From the NCBI RefSeq assembly GCF_027924405.1, contig NZ_AP026978.1:6200001-6264000 (forward strand): a stretch of DNA of 64,000 bases. Reading direction: 5' to 3'. Made by a program: the position numbers and the translations under genes. The DNA comes from Nocardia sputorum (GTDB lineage: Bacteria > Actinomycetota > Actinomycetes > Mycobacteriales > Mycobacteriaceae). The first letter of the stretch is position 1. Every line of letters begins with the position of its first letter. Below, piece after piece: positions 8,907 to 17,310 of the stretch. Under the pieces are notes generated by a model, which saw only the letters and a program-made list of their open reading frames with translations, was not told the DNA's origin and ran no database searches.

Positions 8907-10049
8907 ATGCCAGTGGACCGAATGCTGCCCACCCCCGAGGCAAGGGACCTGCTGGAACTGACCCGCGACATCGCCGACAAGGTGCTCGAACCGCGCGTGG
9001 CCGAGTGCGAGAAGACCGGGATCTTCCCCGATGGCGTCTTCCCCGCGTTGGGCGCGGCGGGATTGCTGAGCCTGCCGTATCCGGAGGAATTCGGCGGCGG
9101 CGCGCAGCCCTACGAGGTGTATCTGCAGGTGCTCGAGGAACTCGCCGCCCGGTGGGCCGCCGTCGCCGTCGCCGTCAGCGTGCACAGCCTGAGCTGCCAT
9201 CCGCTGTTCACTTTCGGCACCGACGAGCAGAAGCAACGCTGGCTGTCCGGAATGCTCTCCGGCGAGACCATCGGCGCCTACAGCCTTTCCGAGCCGCACG
9301 CCGGTTCCGACGCGGCCGCGCTGCGCTGCCGCGCCACTCCGGTCGAGGGCGGCTACCGGATCACCGGCGCCAAAGCCTGGATCACCAACGGCGGCCGCGC
9401 CGACTTCTACACCCTGTTCGCCCGCACCGGTGAAGGCTCGCGCGGAATCTCGTGCTTCTTGGTCCCCGCCGGCACCGAGGGACTCAGTTTCGGCAAACCC
9501 GAGGAGAAGATGGGTTTGCGTGCCGTGCCCACCACCACCGCGGCCTACGACGACGCGTTCCTGCCCGAGGAACGGCGCGTGGGCGCCGAGGGGCAAGGCC
9601 TCTCGATCGCCTTCAGCGCGTTGGACTCCGGACGCCTCGGCATCGCCGCGGTCGCCACCGGCCTGGCGCAGCGCGCCCTCGACGAGGCCGTCGCGTATGC
9701 CAAGGAGCGAGAGGCGTTCGGCCGCCACATCATCGACCACCAGGGACTCGGCTTCGTGCTCGCCGACATGGCCGCCGCCGTCGACTCCGCCCGCGCCACC
9801 TACCTCGACGCCGCCCGCCGCCGCGACGCGGGACTGCCGTACTCGCGCCAGGCCAGCGTGGCCAAGCTCGTGGCCACCGACGCCGCCATGAAGGTCACCA
9901 CCGACGCGGTCCAGGTCTTCGGCGGCTACGGCTACACCCAGGACTTCCCCGTCGAGCGCTATATGCGCGAAGCCAAGGTGATGCAGATCTTCGAGGGCAC
10001 CAATCAGATTCAGCGTCTGGTCATCGCGCGCCAGCTCGCCGGGAGCTGA
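8907..10049 (+). CDS. Acyl-CoA dehydrogenase
   Basis: FAD enzyme of 380 residues that introduces the alpha-beta double bond of an acyl-CoA. Family motifs are AYSLSEPHAGSDAA (FAD/substrate) and ITGAKAWITNGGRAD, and the C-terminal VFGGYGYTQDFPVERYMREA. The catalytic base is E363 in FEGTNQIQR, the short-chain/isovaleryl-type or general ACAD position. I choose ATG 8907: GGAG at 8895-8898 precedes it and the length then equals the family norm. It is followed by a separately promoted monooxygenase. Substrate length is not evident. Confidence 0.9.
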   Translation: MPVDRMLPTPEARDLLELTRDIADKVLEPRVAECEKTGIFPDGVFPALGAAGLLSLPYPEEFGGGAQPYEVYLQVLEELAARWAAVAVAVSVHSLSCHPLFTFGTDEQKQRWLSGMLSGETIGAYSLSEPHAGSDAAALRCRATPVEGGYRITGAKAWITNGGRADFYTLFARTGEGSRGISCFLVPAGTEGLSFGKPEEKMGLRAVPTTTAAYDDAFLPEERRVGAEGQGLSIAFSALDSGRLGIAAVATGLAQRALDEAVAYAKEREAFGRHIIDHQGLGFVLADMAAAVDSARATYLDAARRRDAGLPYSRQASVAKLVATDAAMKVTTDAVQVFGGYGYTQDFPVERYMREAKVMQIFEGTNQIQRLVIARQLAGS

Positions 10050-10130
10050 CGCCTCCGGGTGGCCGGAAATGCCGATTGATTGACCGCGGATGTCTTCCGA
10101 CCTGCGGATACCGGCTCGTACCCTCGAAAC

Positions 10131-11600
10131 ATGACGACGCCGTCCATCATCATCATCGGAGCCGGATTCGGCGGGCTCGGCATGGCGCTGGAACTGCGGC
10201 GGGCCGGGGTGGACACCTTCACGATCCTGGAGCGCGCCACCGACCTCGGCGGCGTCTGGCGGGAGAACACCTACCCCGGCGCGGCCTGCGACGTGCCTTC
10301 CCCGCTGTATTCCTTCTCCTACGAGTCGAAGTCCGATTGGCCACGGCGTTTCTCCGAACAGCGGGACATCCACGCGTACATGCGGGGCGTCGCCGACAAG
10401 CACGGCCTGCGGCGCTTCATCCGGTTCGGCAACGAGGTGACCGACGCGGAGTTCGACGAGCGCACCGGCCGATGGACCGTCCGCACGGCCGACGGGGCGC
10501 AACTGACCGCGGACGTCCTCATCCCGGCGGTCGGGCAGCTCTCGCGCCCCGCGCTGCCCAACATCCCCGGCATCGACACCTTCACCGGTCCCGCCTTCCA
10601 CTCCGCCGAGTGGGACCACGACGTCGACCTGACCGGCAAGCGGATCGCCTGCATCGGCACCGGGGCCAGCGCGATCCAGTACATCCCGCGCATCCAGCCG
10701 GACGCCGCCCACCTCACGCTGTTCCAGCGCTCGGCGGCCTGGGTACTGCCGAAAGCCGACGTCGAGTACAGCGCCCTGCACCACGCGCTGTTCAAATACT
10801 TCCCGCCCAGCCGCCTACTCGAACGATTCGCCATCTGGTCCGTCTTCGAACTGCTCGCCCTCGGGCTCACCGACATCCCAGCAATCAAGACCCCCGTGAT
10901 CGCGCTGGCCGACCGGCACCGGGAAAAGCAGGTCCCCGACGCCGAGCTGCGCGCGAAACTGACACCCGACTACGCGGCCGGATGCAAGCGCGGCCTGTTC
11001 TCCAACGAGTACTTCCCCGCGCTGGCGCAGCCGAACGTCACCGTGGAGACCACCGCCATCGAGGCGATCACGCCGACCGGAATCCGCACCGCCGACGGCG
11101 TCGAGCACGACGTGGACGTCATCGTCTACGGCACCGGCTTCAAAGGCACCGAGTTCCTGGCGCCGATGAACATCTACGGTCTCGGCGGGCGCAAGCTGGC
11201 CGACGTCTGGGGCGACGAAGGCGCCCGCGCCTACCTCGGCCTGTCCGTGCCGCAGTTCCCGAACCTGTTCCTGATGTACGGCCCGAACACCAACGTCGGC
11301 GCCGGCTCCATCATCTACATGCTCGAATCCCAGGCCCGCTACATCCGGCAGGTGGTGCGGTACCTCACCGACCGCCCCGGCCGCTATCTCGCCGCTCGCG
11401 CCGCCACCGAGCAGCGCTGGGACGACTGGCTGCAGCAGCGACTGAAGGACACCCCCTGGAACTTCTGCTCCAGCTGGTACCGCAACGCCTCCGGCCGGAT
11501 CACCAACAACTGGCCCGGCGCCACCGTCCTCTACCGCCACAAGACCAGGACCTTCGACCCCGCCGACTACGACGAGGCGCAGGCGCCCGCCGCGCACTGA
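10131..11600 (+). CDS. Baeyer-Villiger-type flavin monooxygenase
   Basis: 489-residue FAD/NADPH monooxygenase inserting oxygen into ketones. It has two Rossmann motifs, GAGFGG at 10-15 and GTGASA at 176-181, and between them the type I Baeyer-Villiger fingerprint FTGPAFHSAEWD at 151-162 (FxGxxxHxxxW[PD]). ATG 10131 is chosen because TACCCT (10119-10124) lies six bases before it as a -10 box, a leaderless start, and because the FAD strand begins at residue 5. The longer in-frame extension from 10080 is not conserved in style. The natural ketone is unknown. Confidence 0.9.
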   Translation: MTTPSIIIIGAGFGGLGMALELRRAGVDTFTILERATDLGGVWRENTYPGAACDVPSPLYSFSYESKSDWPRRFSEQRDIHAYMRGVADKHGLRRFIRFGNEVTDAEFDERTGRWTVRTADGAQLTADVLIPAVGQLSRPALPNIPGIDTFTGPAFHSAEWDHDVDLTGKRIACIGTGASAIQYIPRIQPDAAHLTLFQRSAAWVLPKADVEYSALHHALFKYFPPSRLLERFAIWSVFELLALGLTDIPAIKTPVIALADRHREKQVPDAELRAKLTPDYAAGCKRGLFSNEYFPALAQPNVTVETTAIEAITPTGIRTADGVEHDVDVIVYGTGFKGTEFLAPMNIYGLGGRKLADVWGDEGARAYLGLSVPQFPNLFLMYGPNTNVGAGSIIYMLESQARYIRQVVRYLTDRPGRYLAARAATEQRWDDWLQQRLKDTPWNFCSSWYRNASGRITNNWPGATVLYRHKTRTFDPADYDEAQAPAAH

Positions 11601-11674
11601 CCTGAACGCTCAGCCAGACCTCAGCTAGCCGACAGTAAACTGACGTTGTCCGGGATCTGTCGGAAGAGGTGCCC

Positions 11675-12475
11675 ATGTCGTGGCTGCTGATCGTTCTGGT
11701 GCTCGTAGTGCTGATCGCCTTGGTGGCATGGCAGACACAGCAGAGCAAACATCGTGGAGCCACCGAGCTGGCCGACGCTCTCGCCGATGCCCGGCAAGTG
11801 AACGAACGACTGGGCGGCCAGGTCTACAGCCTCTCCGGCAGTAACGACGCCGCCGTCCAAGCGCTCGCCGACGCCTCCGAACGGCATATCGCGGCCGGTG
11901 CGCAACTCGACCAGGCACGCACGCCCACGCAGGCACGGCTGGCGAAGCAGACCGCGCTGGAAGGGCTGTACTACATCAGAGCCGCACGGACCGCGATGAA
12001 CATGGACCCGGGCCCCGCGATCGCCGCCCTCGACGGCCAGGACACCGCCGGGCAGGTCACCGAGAAGCGCGTAGTCGAGTACGACGGCAGGCAGATCGCG
12101 GCCGCACCCGATCCGTCGTCGTCGACGCCGAACTACTACCCCGGCGGCCGAGTGGCCGGACGACCGGTCCCCGCAGGCTGGTACTCGGAACCCTGGTGGA
12201 AGCCCGCACTGATCGCCGGCGCCTGGGGCGTCGGCTCGGCCCTGCTGTTCACTTCCCTGTTCTCCGGCATGTCCGGGGTCGCCTACGGCGCGCAAGGCTT
12301 CGAGAGCGGCTACGGCGAAGGCTTCCAAGACGGACCGGCCGCGGACGACGGCGCCTACGACCAGGGTGGCGAGTATTCCGGCGACTACGACAGCGGCGGC
12401 TACGAGGGCGGAGGCTATGACGGAGGCGACTACTCCGGCGGCTTCGACGGCGGCGGCTTCGACGGAGGCTTCTGA
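11675..12475 (+). CDS. Membrane protein with coiled-coil-like domain and Gly/Tyr/Asp-rich tail
   Basis: 266-residue protein of unknown function. Residues 1-20 form a membrane helix (SWLLIVLVLVVLIALVAW). Residues 25-110 are helical and charged. A second hydrophobic stretch (ALIAGAWGVGSALLFTSLFS) lies near 180-205. The last 60 residues are repetitive glycine with tyrosine, phenylalanine and aspartate (units such as GGYEGG, GGYDGG, GGFDGG). A good GGAAGAGG site ends six bases before ATG 11675; the in-frame GTG two codons upstream would lie on that site. The glycine tail looks low-complexity and surface-exposed. I do not recognise the family. Confidence 0.7.
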   Translation: MSWLLIVLVLVVLIALVAWQTQQSKHRGATELADALADARQVNERLGGQVYSLSGSNDAAVQALADASERHIAAGAQLDQARTPTQARLAKQTALEGLYYIRAARTAMNMDPGPAIAALDGQDTAGQVTEKRVVEYDGRQIAAAPDPSSSTPNYYPGGRVAGRPVPAGWYSEPWWKPALIAGAWGVGSALLFTSLFSGMSGVAYGAQGFESGYGEGFQDGPAADDGAYDQGGEYSGDYDSGGYEGGGYDGGDYSGGFDGGGFDGGF

Positions 12476-12567
12476 CCTCCAGTACATCCCCAGGACAGCG
12501 ATGCGGACTCCGAGCCCGTTACCCGGTAGACTGCGAACGTCCCGGGCGGGCCGAGCCCACCCAGCAA

Positions 12568-12640
12568 GCCTTCGTAGCTCAGGGGATAGAGCACCGCTCT
12601 CCTAAAGCGGGTGTCGCAGGTTCGAATCCTGCCGAGGGCA
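12568..12640 (+). tRNA. tRNA-Arg (anticodon CCT)
   Basis: A full 73-base cloverleaf: acceptor GCCTTCG paired with CGAGGGC plus discriminator A, anticodon stem CCGCT/AGCGG around loop CTCCTAA with CCT at 12601-12603, and T-arm GCAGGTTCGAATCCTGC. It reads AGG codons. CCA is not encoded. tRNA-Arg(CCT) is a frequent integration site for mobile elements. Confidence 0.96.
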
Positions 12641-12681
12641 CAAACTGTGACGCATTTCCGCAGTTCAGGACACCCTTCGGC

Positions 12682-12699
12682 GTCGCAGGCTCGATTCCT
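12682..12699 (+). repeat. Degenerate copy of the tRNA-Arg 3' end (possible old att site)
   Basis: GTCGCAGGCTCGATTCCT matches the tRNA T-arm GTCGCAGGTTCGAATCCT (12613-12630) at 16 of 18 bases, 69 bases downstream. A repeated tRNA 3' segment is what integrase-driven insertion leaves behind. No integrase gene is present in the window. Confidence 0.5.
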
Positions 12700-12836
12700 C
12701 AGGCATCACAAGCTGGCGTTCGCCGAGCGCCAGTCCCCGCCCGATCTATAGTGGCCCACATCACATTTCACTCCTGTCAGCATTCGTGCGGCTGTCCGGT
12801 TCAAGTTCCGAACCCACCGAGACAGGAGGCAAGACC

Positions 12837-14024
12837 ATGAAGCACCGCATCGTCGTCCTCGGAGCCGGGTACGCCGGAGCCACCGCCGCCGGCCGCCTGG
12901 CCAAGCGACTGCACCGCGACGACGTCGAGATCACCCTCGTCAACGCCGACCCCGACTTCGTCGAACGGGTGCGCCTGCACCAGCTCGCCGCCGGGCAGGA
13001 CCTGCCGGTTCGTCCACTGCGCAAGATGTTCGCCGGCACCGGGGTCGAGGTGCGCATCGCATGGGTCGATTCGATCGACGCGGACCGCAAGACCGTCGGA
13101 CTGATCGGCGATCAGGGCGCTGAGACCCTCGCCTACGACACACTCGTCTACGCCCTGGGCAGCACCGTCGCCGATTTCGGCGTGCCTGGCGTCGCCGAGC
13201 ACGCTCACCATGTGGCGAGCAAGCACGCCGCGCTGCGGCTGCGGGAGCGCCTGAGCCAACTGGCGGCGGGTGAGACCGTGCTGATCGTCGGAGGTGGTCT
13301 GACCAGTATCGAGGTAGCCGCCGAAATTGCCGAGGCGCGCCCGGATCTGGACGTCGCGATCGCCGCGCGCGGTGGCGTCGGCGACTGGCTCGACGAGAAG
13401 GCGCAGAATCACCTGCGCAGCGCGTTCGAACGCTTCGGGATCACCGTCCACGAGCACGCCGACGTCATCAGGGTCACCGCAGATGGCGTGACCACCCGCT
13501 CGGGAGCGGAGATCCTTGCGCAAGTGACCGTCTGGACAGCGGGATTCGCCGTGCACCCGATCGCGGCCGCCAGCACGCTCACCGTTTCCGAGTCCGGGCG
13601 GATCGTCGTCGACGCCACCCAGCGCTCGGTCTCGCATCCGGATGTATACGCCGTCGGCGATGCCGCACACGCCGCGGGAGTGGGCGGCAGGACGTTGCGC
13701 ATGGGCTGCGCCACCGCCTCCCCGATGGCCTGGCTGGGTGCCGATGCCATTGCCGCTCGGCTGACCGGACGTGCGGTTCCCGACGCCCCCATCGGCTACA
13801 ACAGCCAGTGCATCAGCCTCGGTCGCCGCGATGCCATCGTGCAGAAGGTGACCAAGGAGGATCAGCCCACCTCCAAGGTGGACGTGGGTCGCAAGGCCGC
13901 GCGCGTGAAGGAGCTGATCTGCTCCATCGCGGCCTGGTGCGTGAAGCACCCGACGCTACTGGCGCCGAGCCGGCGTCGCCGGGTCGTCGCGATCGGCGCG
14001 GAGGCTCCGGTCGCGACCGTCTGA
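12837..14024 (+). CDS. FAD/NAD(P)-dependent oxidoreductase (NDH-2-like)
   Basis: 395-residue pyridine nucleotide-disulfide fold flavoprotein similar to type II NADH dehydrogenases. FAD motif GAGYAG at 9-14, a central NAD-binding VLIVGGGLTSIEVAAEIAE around 148-166, and the second FAD motif VYAVGDAAHA. No redox-active CxxC is seen, so it is not a disulfide reductase. ATG 12837 has AGGAGG six bases upstream. It lacks an obvious C-terminal amphipathic membrane anchor except a basic tail, so it may be soluble. In related actinobacteria such genes often sit beside an ECF sigma factor; none is here. Confidence 0.85.
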   Translation: MKHRIVVLGAGYAGATAAGRLAKRLHRDDVEITLVNADPDFVERVRLHQLAAGQDLPVRPLRKMFAGTGVEVRIAWVDSIDADRKTVGLIGDQGAETLAYDTLVYALGSTVADFGVPGVAEHAHHVASKHAALRLRERLSQLAAGETVLIVGGGLTSIEVAAEIAEARPDLDVAIAARGGVGDWLDEKAQNHLRSAFERFGITVHEHADVIRVTADGVTTRSGAEILAQVTVWTAGFAVHPIAAASTLTVSESGRIVVDATQRSVSHPDVYAVGDAAHAAGVGGRTLRMGCATASPMAWLGADAIAARLTGRAVPDAPIGYNSQCISLGRRDAIVQKVTKEDQPTSKVDVGRKAARVKELICSIAAWCVKHPTLLAPSRRRRVVAIGAEAPVATV

Positions 14025-14043
14025 GCGCGTGCGCAACCGGCAA

Positions 14044-14075
14044 GGTCCGCCCCGGCCAGACGGCTGGGGCGGACC
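14044..14075. terminator. 10-bp GC hairpin after the NDH-2-like gene
   Basis: GGTCCGCCCC (14044-14053) pairs with GGGGCGGACC (14066-14075); the 12-base loop can itself pair GCC with GGC. It begins about 20 bases after the stop. Confidence 0.7.
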
Positions 14076-14219
14076 CGGGATACGGCAGACGATGGTGGAG
14101 TGGCCTGCTGCGCGATCCCGGGCGGACACTCCACATGGACATGAGTCAAGGTCTCGACGGCGGCATCCGCCTGGTGTGCGCTTCCCGGAGGGCTCGCTCC
14201 GGTGTGCGGATGGAAGTAG

Positions 14220-15032
14220 TCAGAACCGGTAGCGGAGTACGCGGTTGCCTTGCCGGGACAGTGCGGTGCTGTGGCTCATGAGCCGGGTGGCCGCGCGCAG
14301 TGGCTGGGGAAAGTCGGCGACTTCCGGGGCGCGGGTGAGTAGTCGCTCCTCGACCATGGTCAGGCCGGCGTTCCAGGTCTCGGGCTCGTGCGGGTCGTCG
14401 AAGCCCTGAGCGGCGGTGATGCCGATGGCCTTGATCGTCGGGTGGTACTTCATCGACCAGGCGGCGAAGCGGGTGTAGCCGTTGATGGCGAGTTCGCCGG
14501 TGTCGAAGTGCGCGGTCAACTCTCGGGCCATCCGCTGGAAGGTGTCGCCTGGCAGGAACGGCAGCAGGCCCTCGGCGACGATCATGGCCGGCCGGTCGCG
14601 AGGCAGCGGGTCGAGCCAGCCCGGTGTGGTCAGATCGGCGCCGATGCGCAGGGACCGGTCCGGGAGGAACTGGGGCCGCAGGTCGACGATGTCGGGGAAG
14701 TCGACGTCGTACCAGTCGACGCCGGCGGGCGGGTCGCAGCGGAGGACGCGTGTGTCGAGTCCGCAGCCGAGGTCGAGCACGACGGCGTCAGGGTGGCCGG
14801 CGACGAACGTCCGGACCGCATCGTCGAGATGCTTGGCGCGTAGAGCGGTGCCGCAGACGAGGCTGGGCTTCAGGTCGAGCTTGGCGAAGTCGTAGTCGAT
14901 CAGGTCGGCGATGCCGGCGGAGTGGGTGTCGCCGAGGATCGGGTGGGGAAGCTTGGTGTCCAGAGCCCTCGCGTAGAGGGTGAGCAGCGAGGTTTCCCGG
15001 AGCGGGTCCAGGTCCAGTCGCAGGCGTTGCAC
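14220..15032 (-). CDS. Class I SAM-dependent methyltransferase (LCM/TcmP-like)
   Basis: 270-residue methyltransferase of the leucine carboxyl methyltransferase/TcmP-like O-methyltransferase family. SAM motif I is VVLDLGCGLDTR (DLGCG at 87-91); WYDVDFPDIVDLR and MIVAEGLLPFL match the family's following motifs. GTG start 15032 has AAGGA six bases upstream, and that site overlaps the TAA stop of the regulator gene, so it is coupled to it. It is the third gene of the hydrolase-regulator-methyltransferase unit, suggesting a small-molecule modification role. The substrate is unknown. Confidence 0.82.
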   Translation of the reverse strand: MQRLRLDLDPLRETSLLTLYARALDTKLPHPILGDTHSAGIADLIDYDFAKLDLKPSLVCGTALRAKHLDDAVRTFVAGHPDAVVLDLGCGLDTRVLRCDPPAGVDWYDVDFPDIVDLRPQFLPDRSLRIGADLTTPGWLDPLPRDRPAMIVAEGLLPFLPGDTFQRMARELTAHFDTGELAINGYTRFAAWSMKYHPTIKAIGITAAQGFDDPHEPETWNAGLTMVEERLLTRAPEVADFPQPLRAATRLMSHSTALSRQGNRVLRYRF

Positions 15033-15041
15033 GAGAAGTCC

Positions 15042-15497
15042 TTACGTTGTCGGAGGATTGCGGGCGGCGATGTCGCGGAGCCAGGTCAGCGACTGTTGGG
15101 CGGCACGGATGCGTTCGGTGTGAGCCCCACTGGCGCCGGCGAGTTTCATGCCTTCGTCGGCGATGTCGCCGAAGGCGCCGAGGCTGTCGAGCTTGCGCTG
15201 GATCACCTTGTGCCAGGCGTCGTCCTCGATGCGGTAGTAGGTGGTGCGGTCACCTGGCACGCGAACCTTGCGGACAAGGCCGATGGCGGCGAGGAAACGC
15301 ATGTTCGAGGTCAGCGAAGCGCGGCTGGCCTGGATCATCTCCGCGATCTGGCCGGCGGAGCGCTCGGGCGGGTCGCAGATCATCAGCAAGCCCAGGATGC
15401 GCCCGGTGATCGGCGCGAGCGCCCATTCCTCCACGCAGAACGTGGCCACCCGCTCGACCCACCGCAGCACCTCGTCCTGGTTGTCCTGATCGGGCAT
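15042..15497 (-). CDS. GbsR/MarR-family transcriptional regulator
   Basis: 151-residue winged-helix regulator (GbsR-type MarR). The DNA-binding part is around AGQIAEMIQASRASLTSNMR with the wing RKVRVPGDRTTYYRI; the C-terminal helices would dimerise. A perfect AGGAGG site lies six bases before ATG 15497. It sits 33 bases after a hydrolase gene and 9 bases before a methyltransferase on the same strand. The long palindrome upstream of the hydrolase (16501-16530) is its most likely operator. Confidence 0.85.
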   Translation of the reverse strand: MPDQDNQDEVLRWVERVATFCVEEWALAPITGRILGLLMICDPPERSAGQIAEMIQASRASLTSNMRFLAAIGLVRKVRVPGDRTTYYRIEDDAWHKVIQRKLDSLGAFGDIADEGMKLAGASGAHTERIRAAQQSLTWLRDIAARNPPTT

Positions 15498-15530
15498 AGC
15501 GCTCCTCCTCGGCTGACTTGATCGGAGCCG

Positions 15531-16472
15531 TCACTGTGTCATAGCGGCAACCGACTCGCGGGTGGGCGTCGGAGTGACAGTGGCGAGCCGGGTCTTGCGC
15601 AGGTAGCGGTCGAACCAATCCACGGCCAGCGCCATCGCCTCGTCCAGGCCCGGACCGGTGTAGAGGCCGAGGACGTCATAGGGCAGCACCTCCAGCCGTT
15701 TCGGCTCGCCAGCCCTGGCGAACGCGCTCTGTGCCTCCTCGAGCATGTGGTACGGGTCCCACCCGCCGTTGGCGATCATCAACAGCGGGGTTGGCGCCAG
15801 CCGGTGGATGAGATCCTCGGGCGCGAAGGTGAGCAGGTGCTCGGTGGAGTCGAGTGTCTTCTCGTTGCGGTAGCTGGGGAACATCTCCGCAGCCAGGTCC
15901 GGCGTGTCCCGTACGGTCTCCCCGTCCAGGCTCAGGTGCGGGACCCGGGCACTGGCCCCGCCCTCGTAGCGACGCTGCCAGTCCTCGTCCAGCCGGTCCC
16001 GCAGCGCCTGCACACCGGCGCGGCCGACCAACCGCTCCAGGTACCGCCACCCGTTCCACACGCTGGGGCTCTGCACCACGACACACTTCACGCGCCGGTC
16101 GAGCACCGCGGCCTGCACCGCGACAGAGCCACCGACGCTGACCCCCCACAACCCGATCCGTGCCGTGTCCACCTCCGGTCGGCTCTGTAGGTAGGAGATC
16201 GCGCTTCGGAAGTCCTCCACCTGCCGCTGCGGATAGTCCTGGCCCCTAGGTTCGCCCTCGCTGGCACCGACCGTGCGGTAGTCGATCGCCAGCACGGCGA
16301 ACCCGGCGCGCACGAAGTGCGGCGCGAACACGGCCAGCGCCTCCTTGACCATCACCCCGCTGTGCCCCAGCACCAGGCCGGGAACCGGGGCGTCCGCCTC
16401 CGGCAAGTACAGGTCACCGGCGCACGAGGTGCCGAGACTGTTGAACATCACCTGCTCACGACGCGTAGCCAT
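15531..16472 (-). CDS. Alpha/beta-hydrolase (dienelactone hydrolase/esterase-like)
   Basis: 313-residue alpha/beta-hydrolase. Nucleophile elbow GVSVGG at 110-115 with S112; an oxyanion-type GHSG lies near 36-39, and the acid/histidine are expected in the C-terminal half (NGGWDPYHML, GLYTGPGLDEAM), although no clean catalytic His motif is obvious. ATG 16472 is preferred over GTG 16481: GGGAAGG lies about eight bases before it. It is first in the operon that continues with a GbsR/MarR regulator and a methyltransferase. Confidence 0.83.
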   Translation of the reverse strand: MATRREQVMFNSLGTSCAGDLYLPEADAPVPGLVLGHSGVMVKEALAVFAPHFVRAGFAVLAIDYRTVGASEGEPRGQDYPQRQVEDFRSAISYLQSRPEVDTARIGLWGVSVGGSVAVQAAVLDRRVKCVVVQSPSVWNGWRYLERLVGRAGVQALRDRLDEDWQRRYEGGASARVPHLSLDGETVRDTPDLAAEMFPSYRNEKTLDSTEHLLTFAPEDLIHRLAPTPLLMIANGGWDPYHMLEEAQSAFARAGEPKRLEVLPYDVLGLYTGPGLDEAMALAVDWFDRYLRKTRLATVTPTPTRESVAAMTQ

Positions 16473-16500
16473 CGCCGCCACCTTCCCTAGGAAATCAAGC

Positions 16501-16539
16501 TAGTCATTTCAGTCTCGACTGAAATGACTAGATACGTCA
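16501..16539 (-). promoter_or_regulatory. Perfect 30-bp palindrome (operator) upstream of the hydrolase-regulator-methyltransferase operon
   Basis: Arms TAGTCATTTCAGT (16501-16513) and ACTGAAATGACTA (16518-16530) are perfect complements with a 4-base CTCG centre. On the minus strand TTGACG (16534-16539) just upstream is a good -35 box, so the palindrome covers the spacer/-10 region. This is what a dimeric MarR-type repressor site looks like. Low GC compared with its surroundings. Confidence 0.8.
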
Positions 16540-16629
16540 AGCCCGGGCCTTCTCAGCGTCTTGCGCGCCCGTTCGCAACTCCAACGCTCGGGATGCCGGG
16601 CGGTCGCGTTCACCCGGGAAGAGCGGGCC

Positions 16630-17160
16630 GTTCCTCATGTCGGGCATTCCTCCGGCGGCTACGTGGCCACCTCCCTGGCCGAACCGCGCCAAGACCTGGT
16701 GTCGGCGATCATGCTGATCGACTCCGGTCCCCGCCTGGACGCCGTCACCGACAACGATCCGGTCGGCAACCTGCTGTTCGTTCCGGCGATCGGGCAGCCG
16801 CTGTGGCCGCTGCTCCCGGACGTCGTCCTCCGGCAAGCCATGAGCTCCGCGTTCACCCGGGACGTGCAGATCCCCGACCGGTTCGTCGCCGACCTGCGCG
16901 GCATGACCTACCGCAGTCTCACCGCGTCGGACGACGACCTGCGGAACGGACCGAAACGGACCGGCTCACCGACCTCGGCGTGCCGGCCGTGGTGCGCTCT
17001 ATGGCGCTCAGGACAAGCGTTGGCAGCCGGGTTCTTTCGAGGACTACCGCCGCGTCCCGGGCATTCGGATCGCCAGCCTCGACTGTGGCCACACGCCAAT
17101 GGTCATCCAAACTGGTCAGCCGCCTCGGTTCGCGGCAGGCATCGAATATCACTCCGCAGT
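16630..17160 (+). pseudogene. Decayed alpha/beta-hydrolase gene
   Basis: Three frames carry successive pieces of one hydrolase. Piece one has the nucleophile elbow VGHSSGGYVATSLAEPRQD and runs to about 16945. Piece two (LTDLGVPAVV, about 16960-16995) is in another frame. Piece three (LYGAQDKRWQPGSFEDY and the catalytic-histidine segment IASLDCGHTPMVIQTG) is in the third. The 5' third of the gene is missing. So it is truncated and has at least two frameshifts. Confidence 0.75.
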
Positions 17161-17310
17161 CCGATTCCATGTCATACCAGAGGGTTACGGGCAACGAGAA
17201 TCCGGCCGATAGCTTCGGGGTATCGCAATCGGCGCCCCGCCCCGACATCGACCGGCCGGCATCGTGGACGGATGGAGGTGGCGTCTCCGACTCAGTTCTC
17301 AGGAAGATCT

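Noticed and set aside
8532..10784. 750-codon minus-strand frame over the acyl-CoA dehydrogenase and monooxygenase
   Set aside because: Antisense shadow with no domain; the plus-strand genes are clear.
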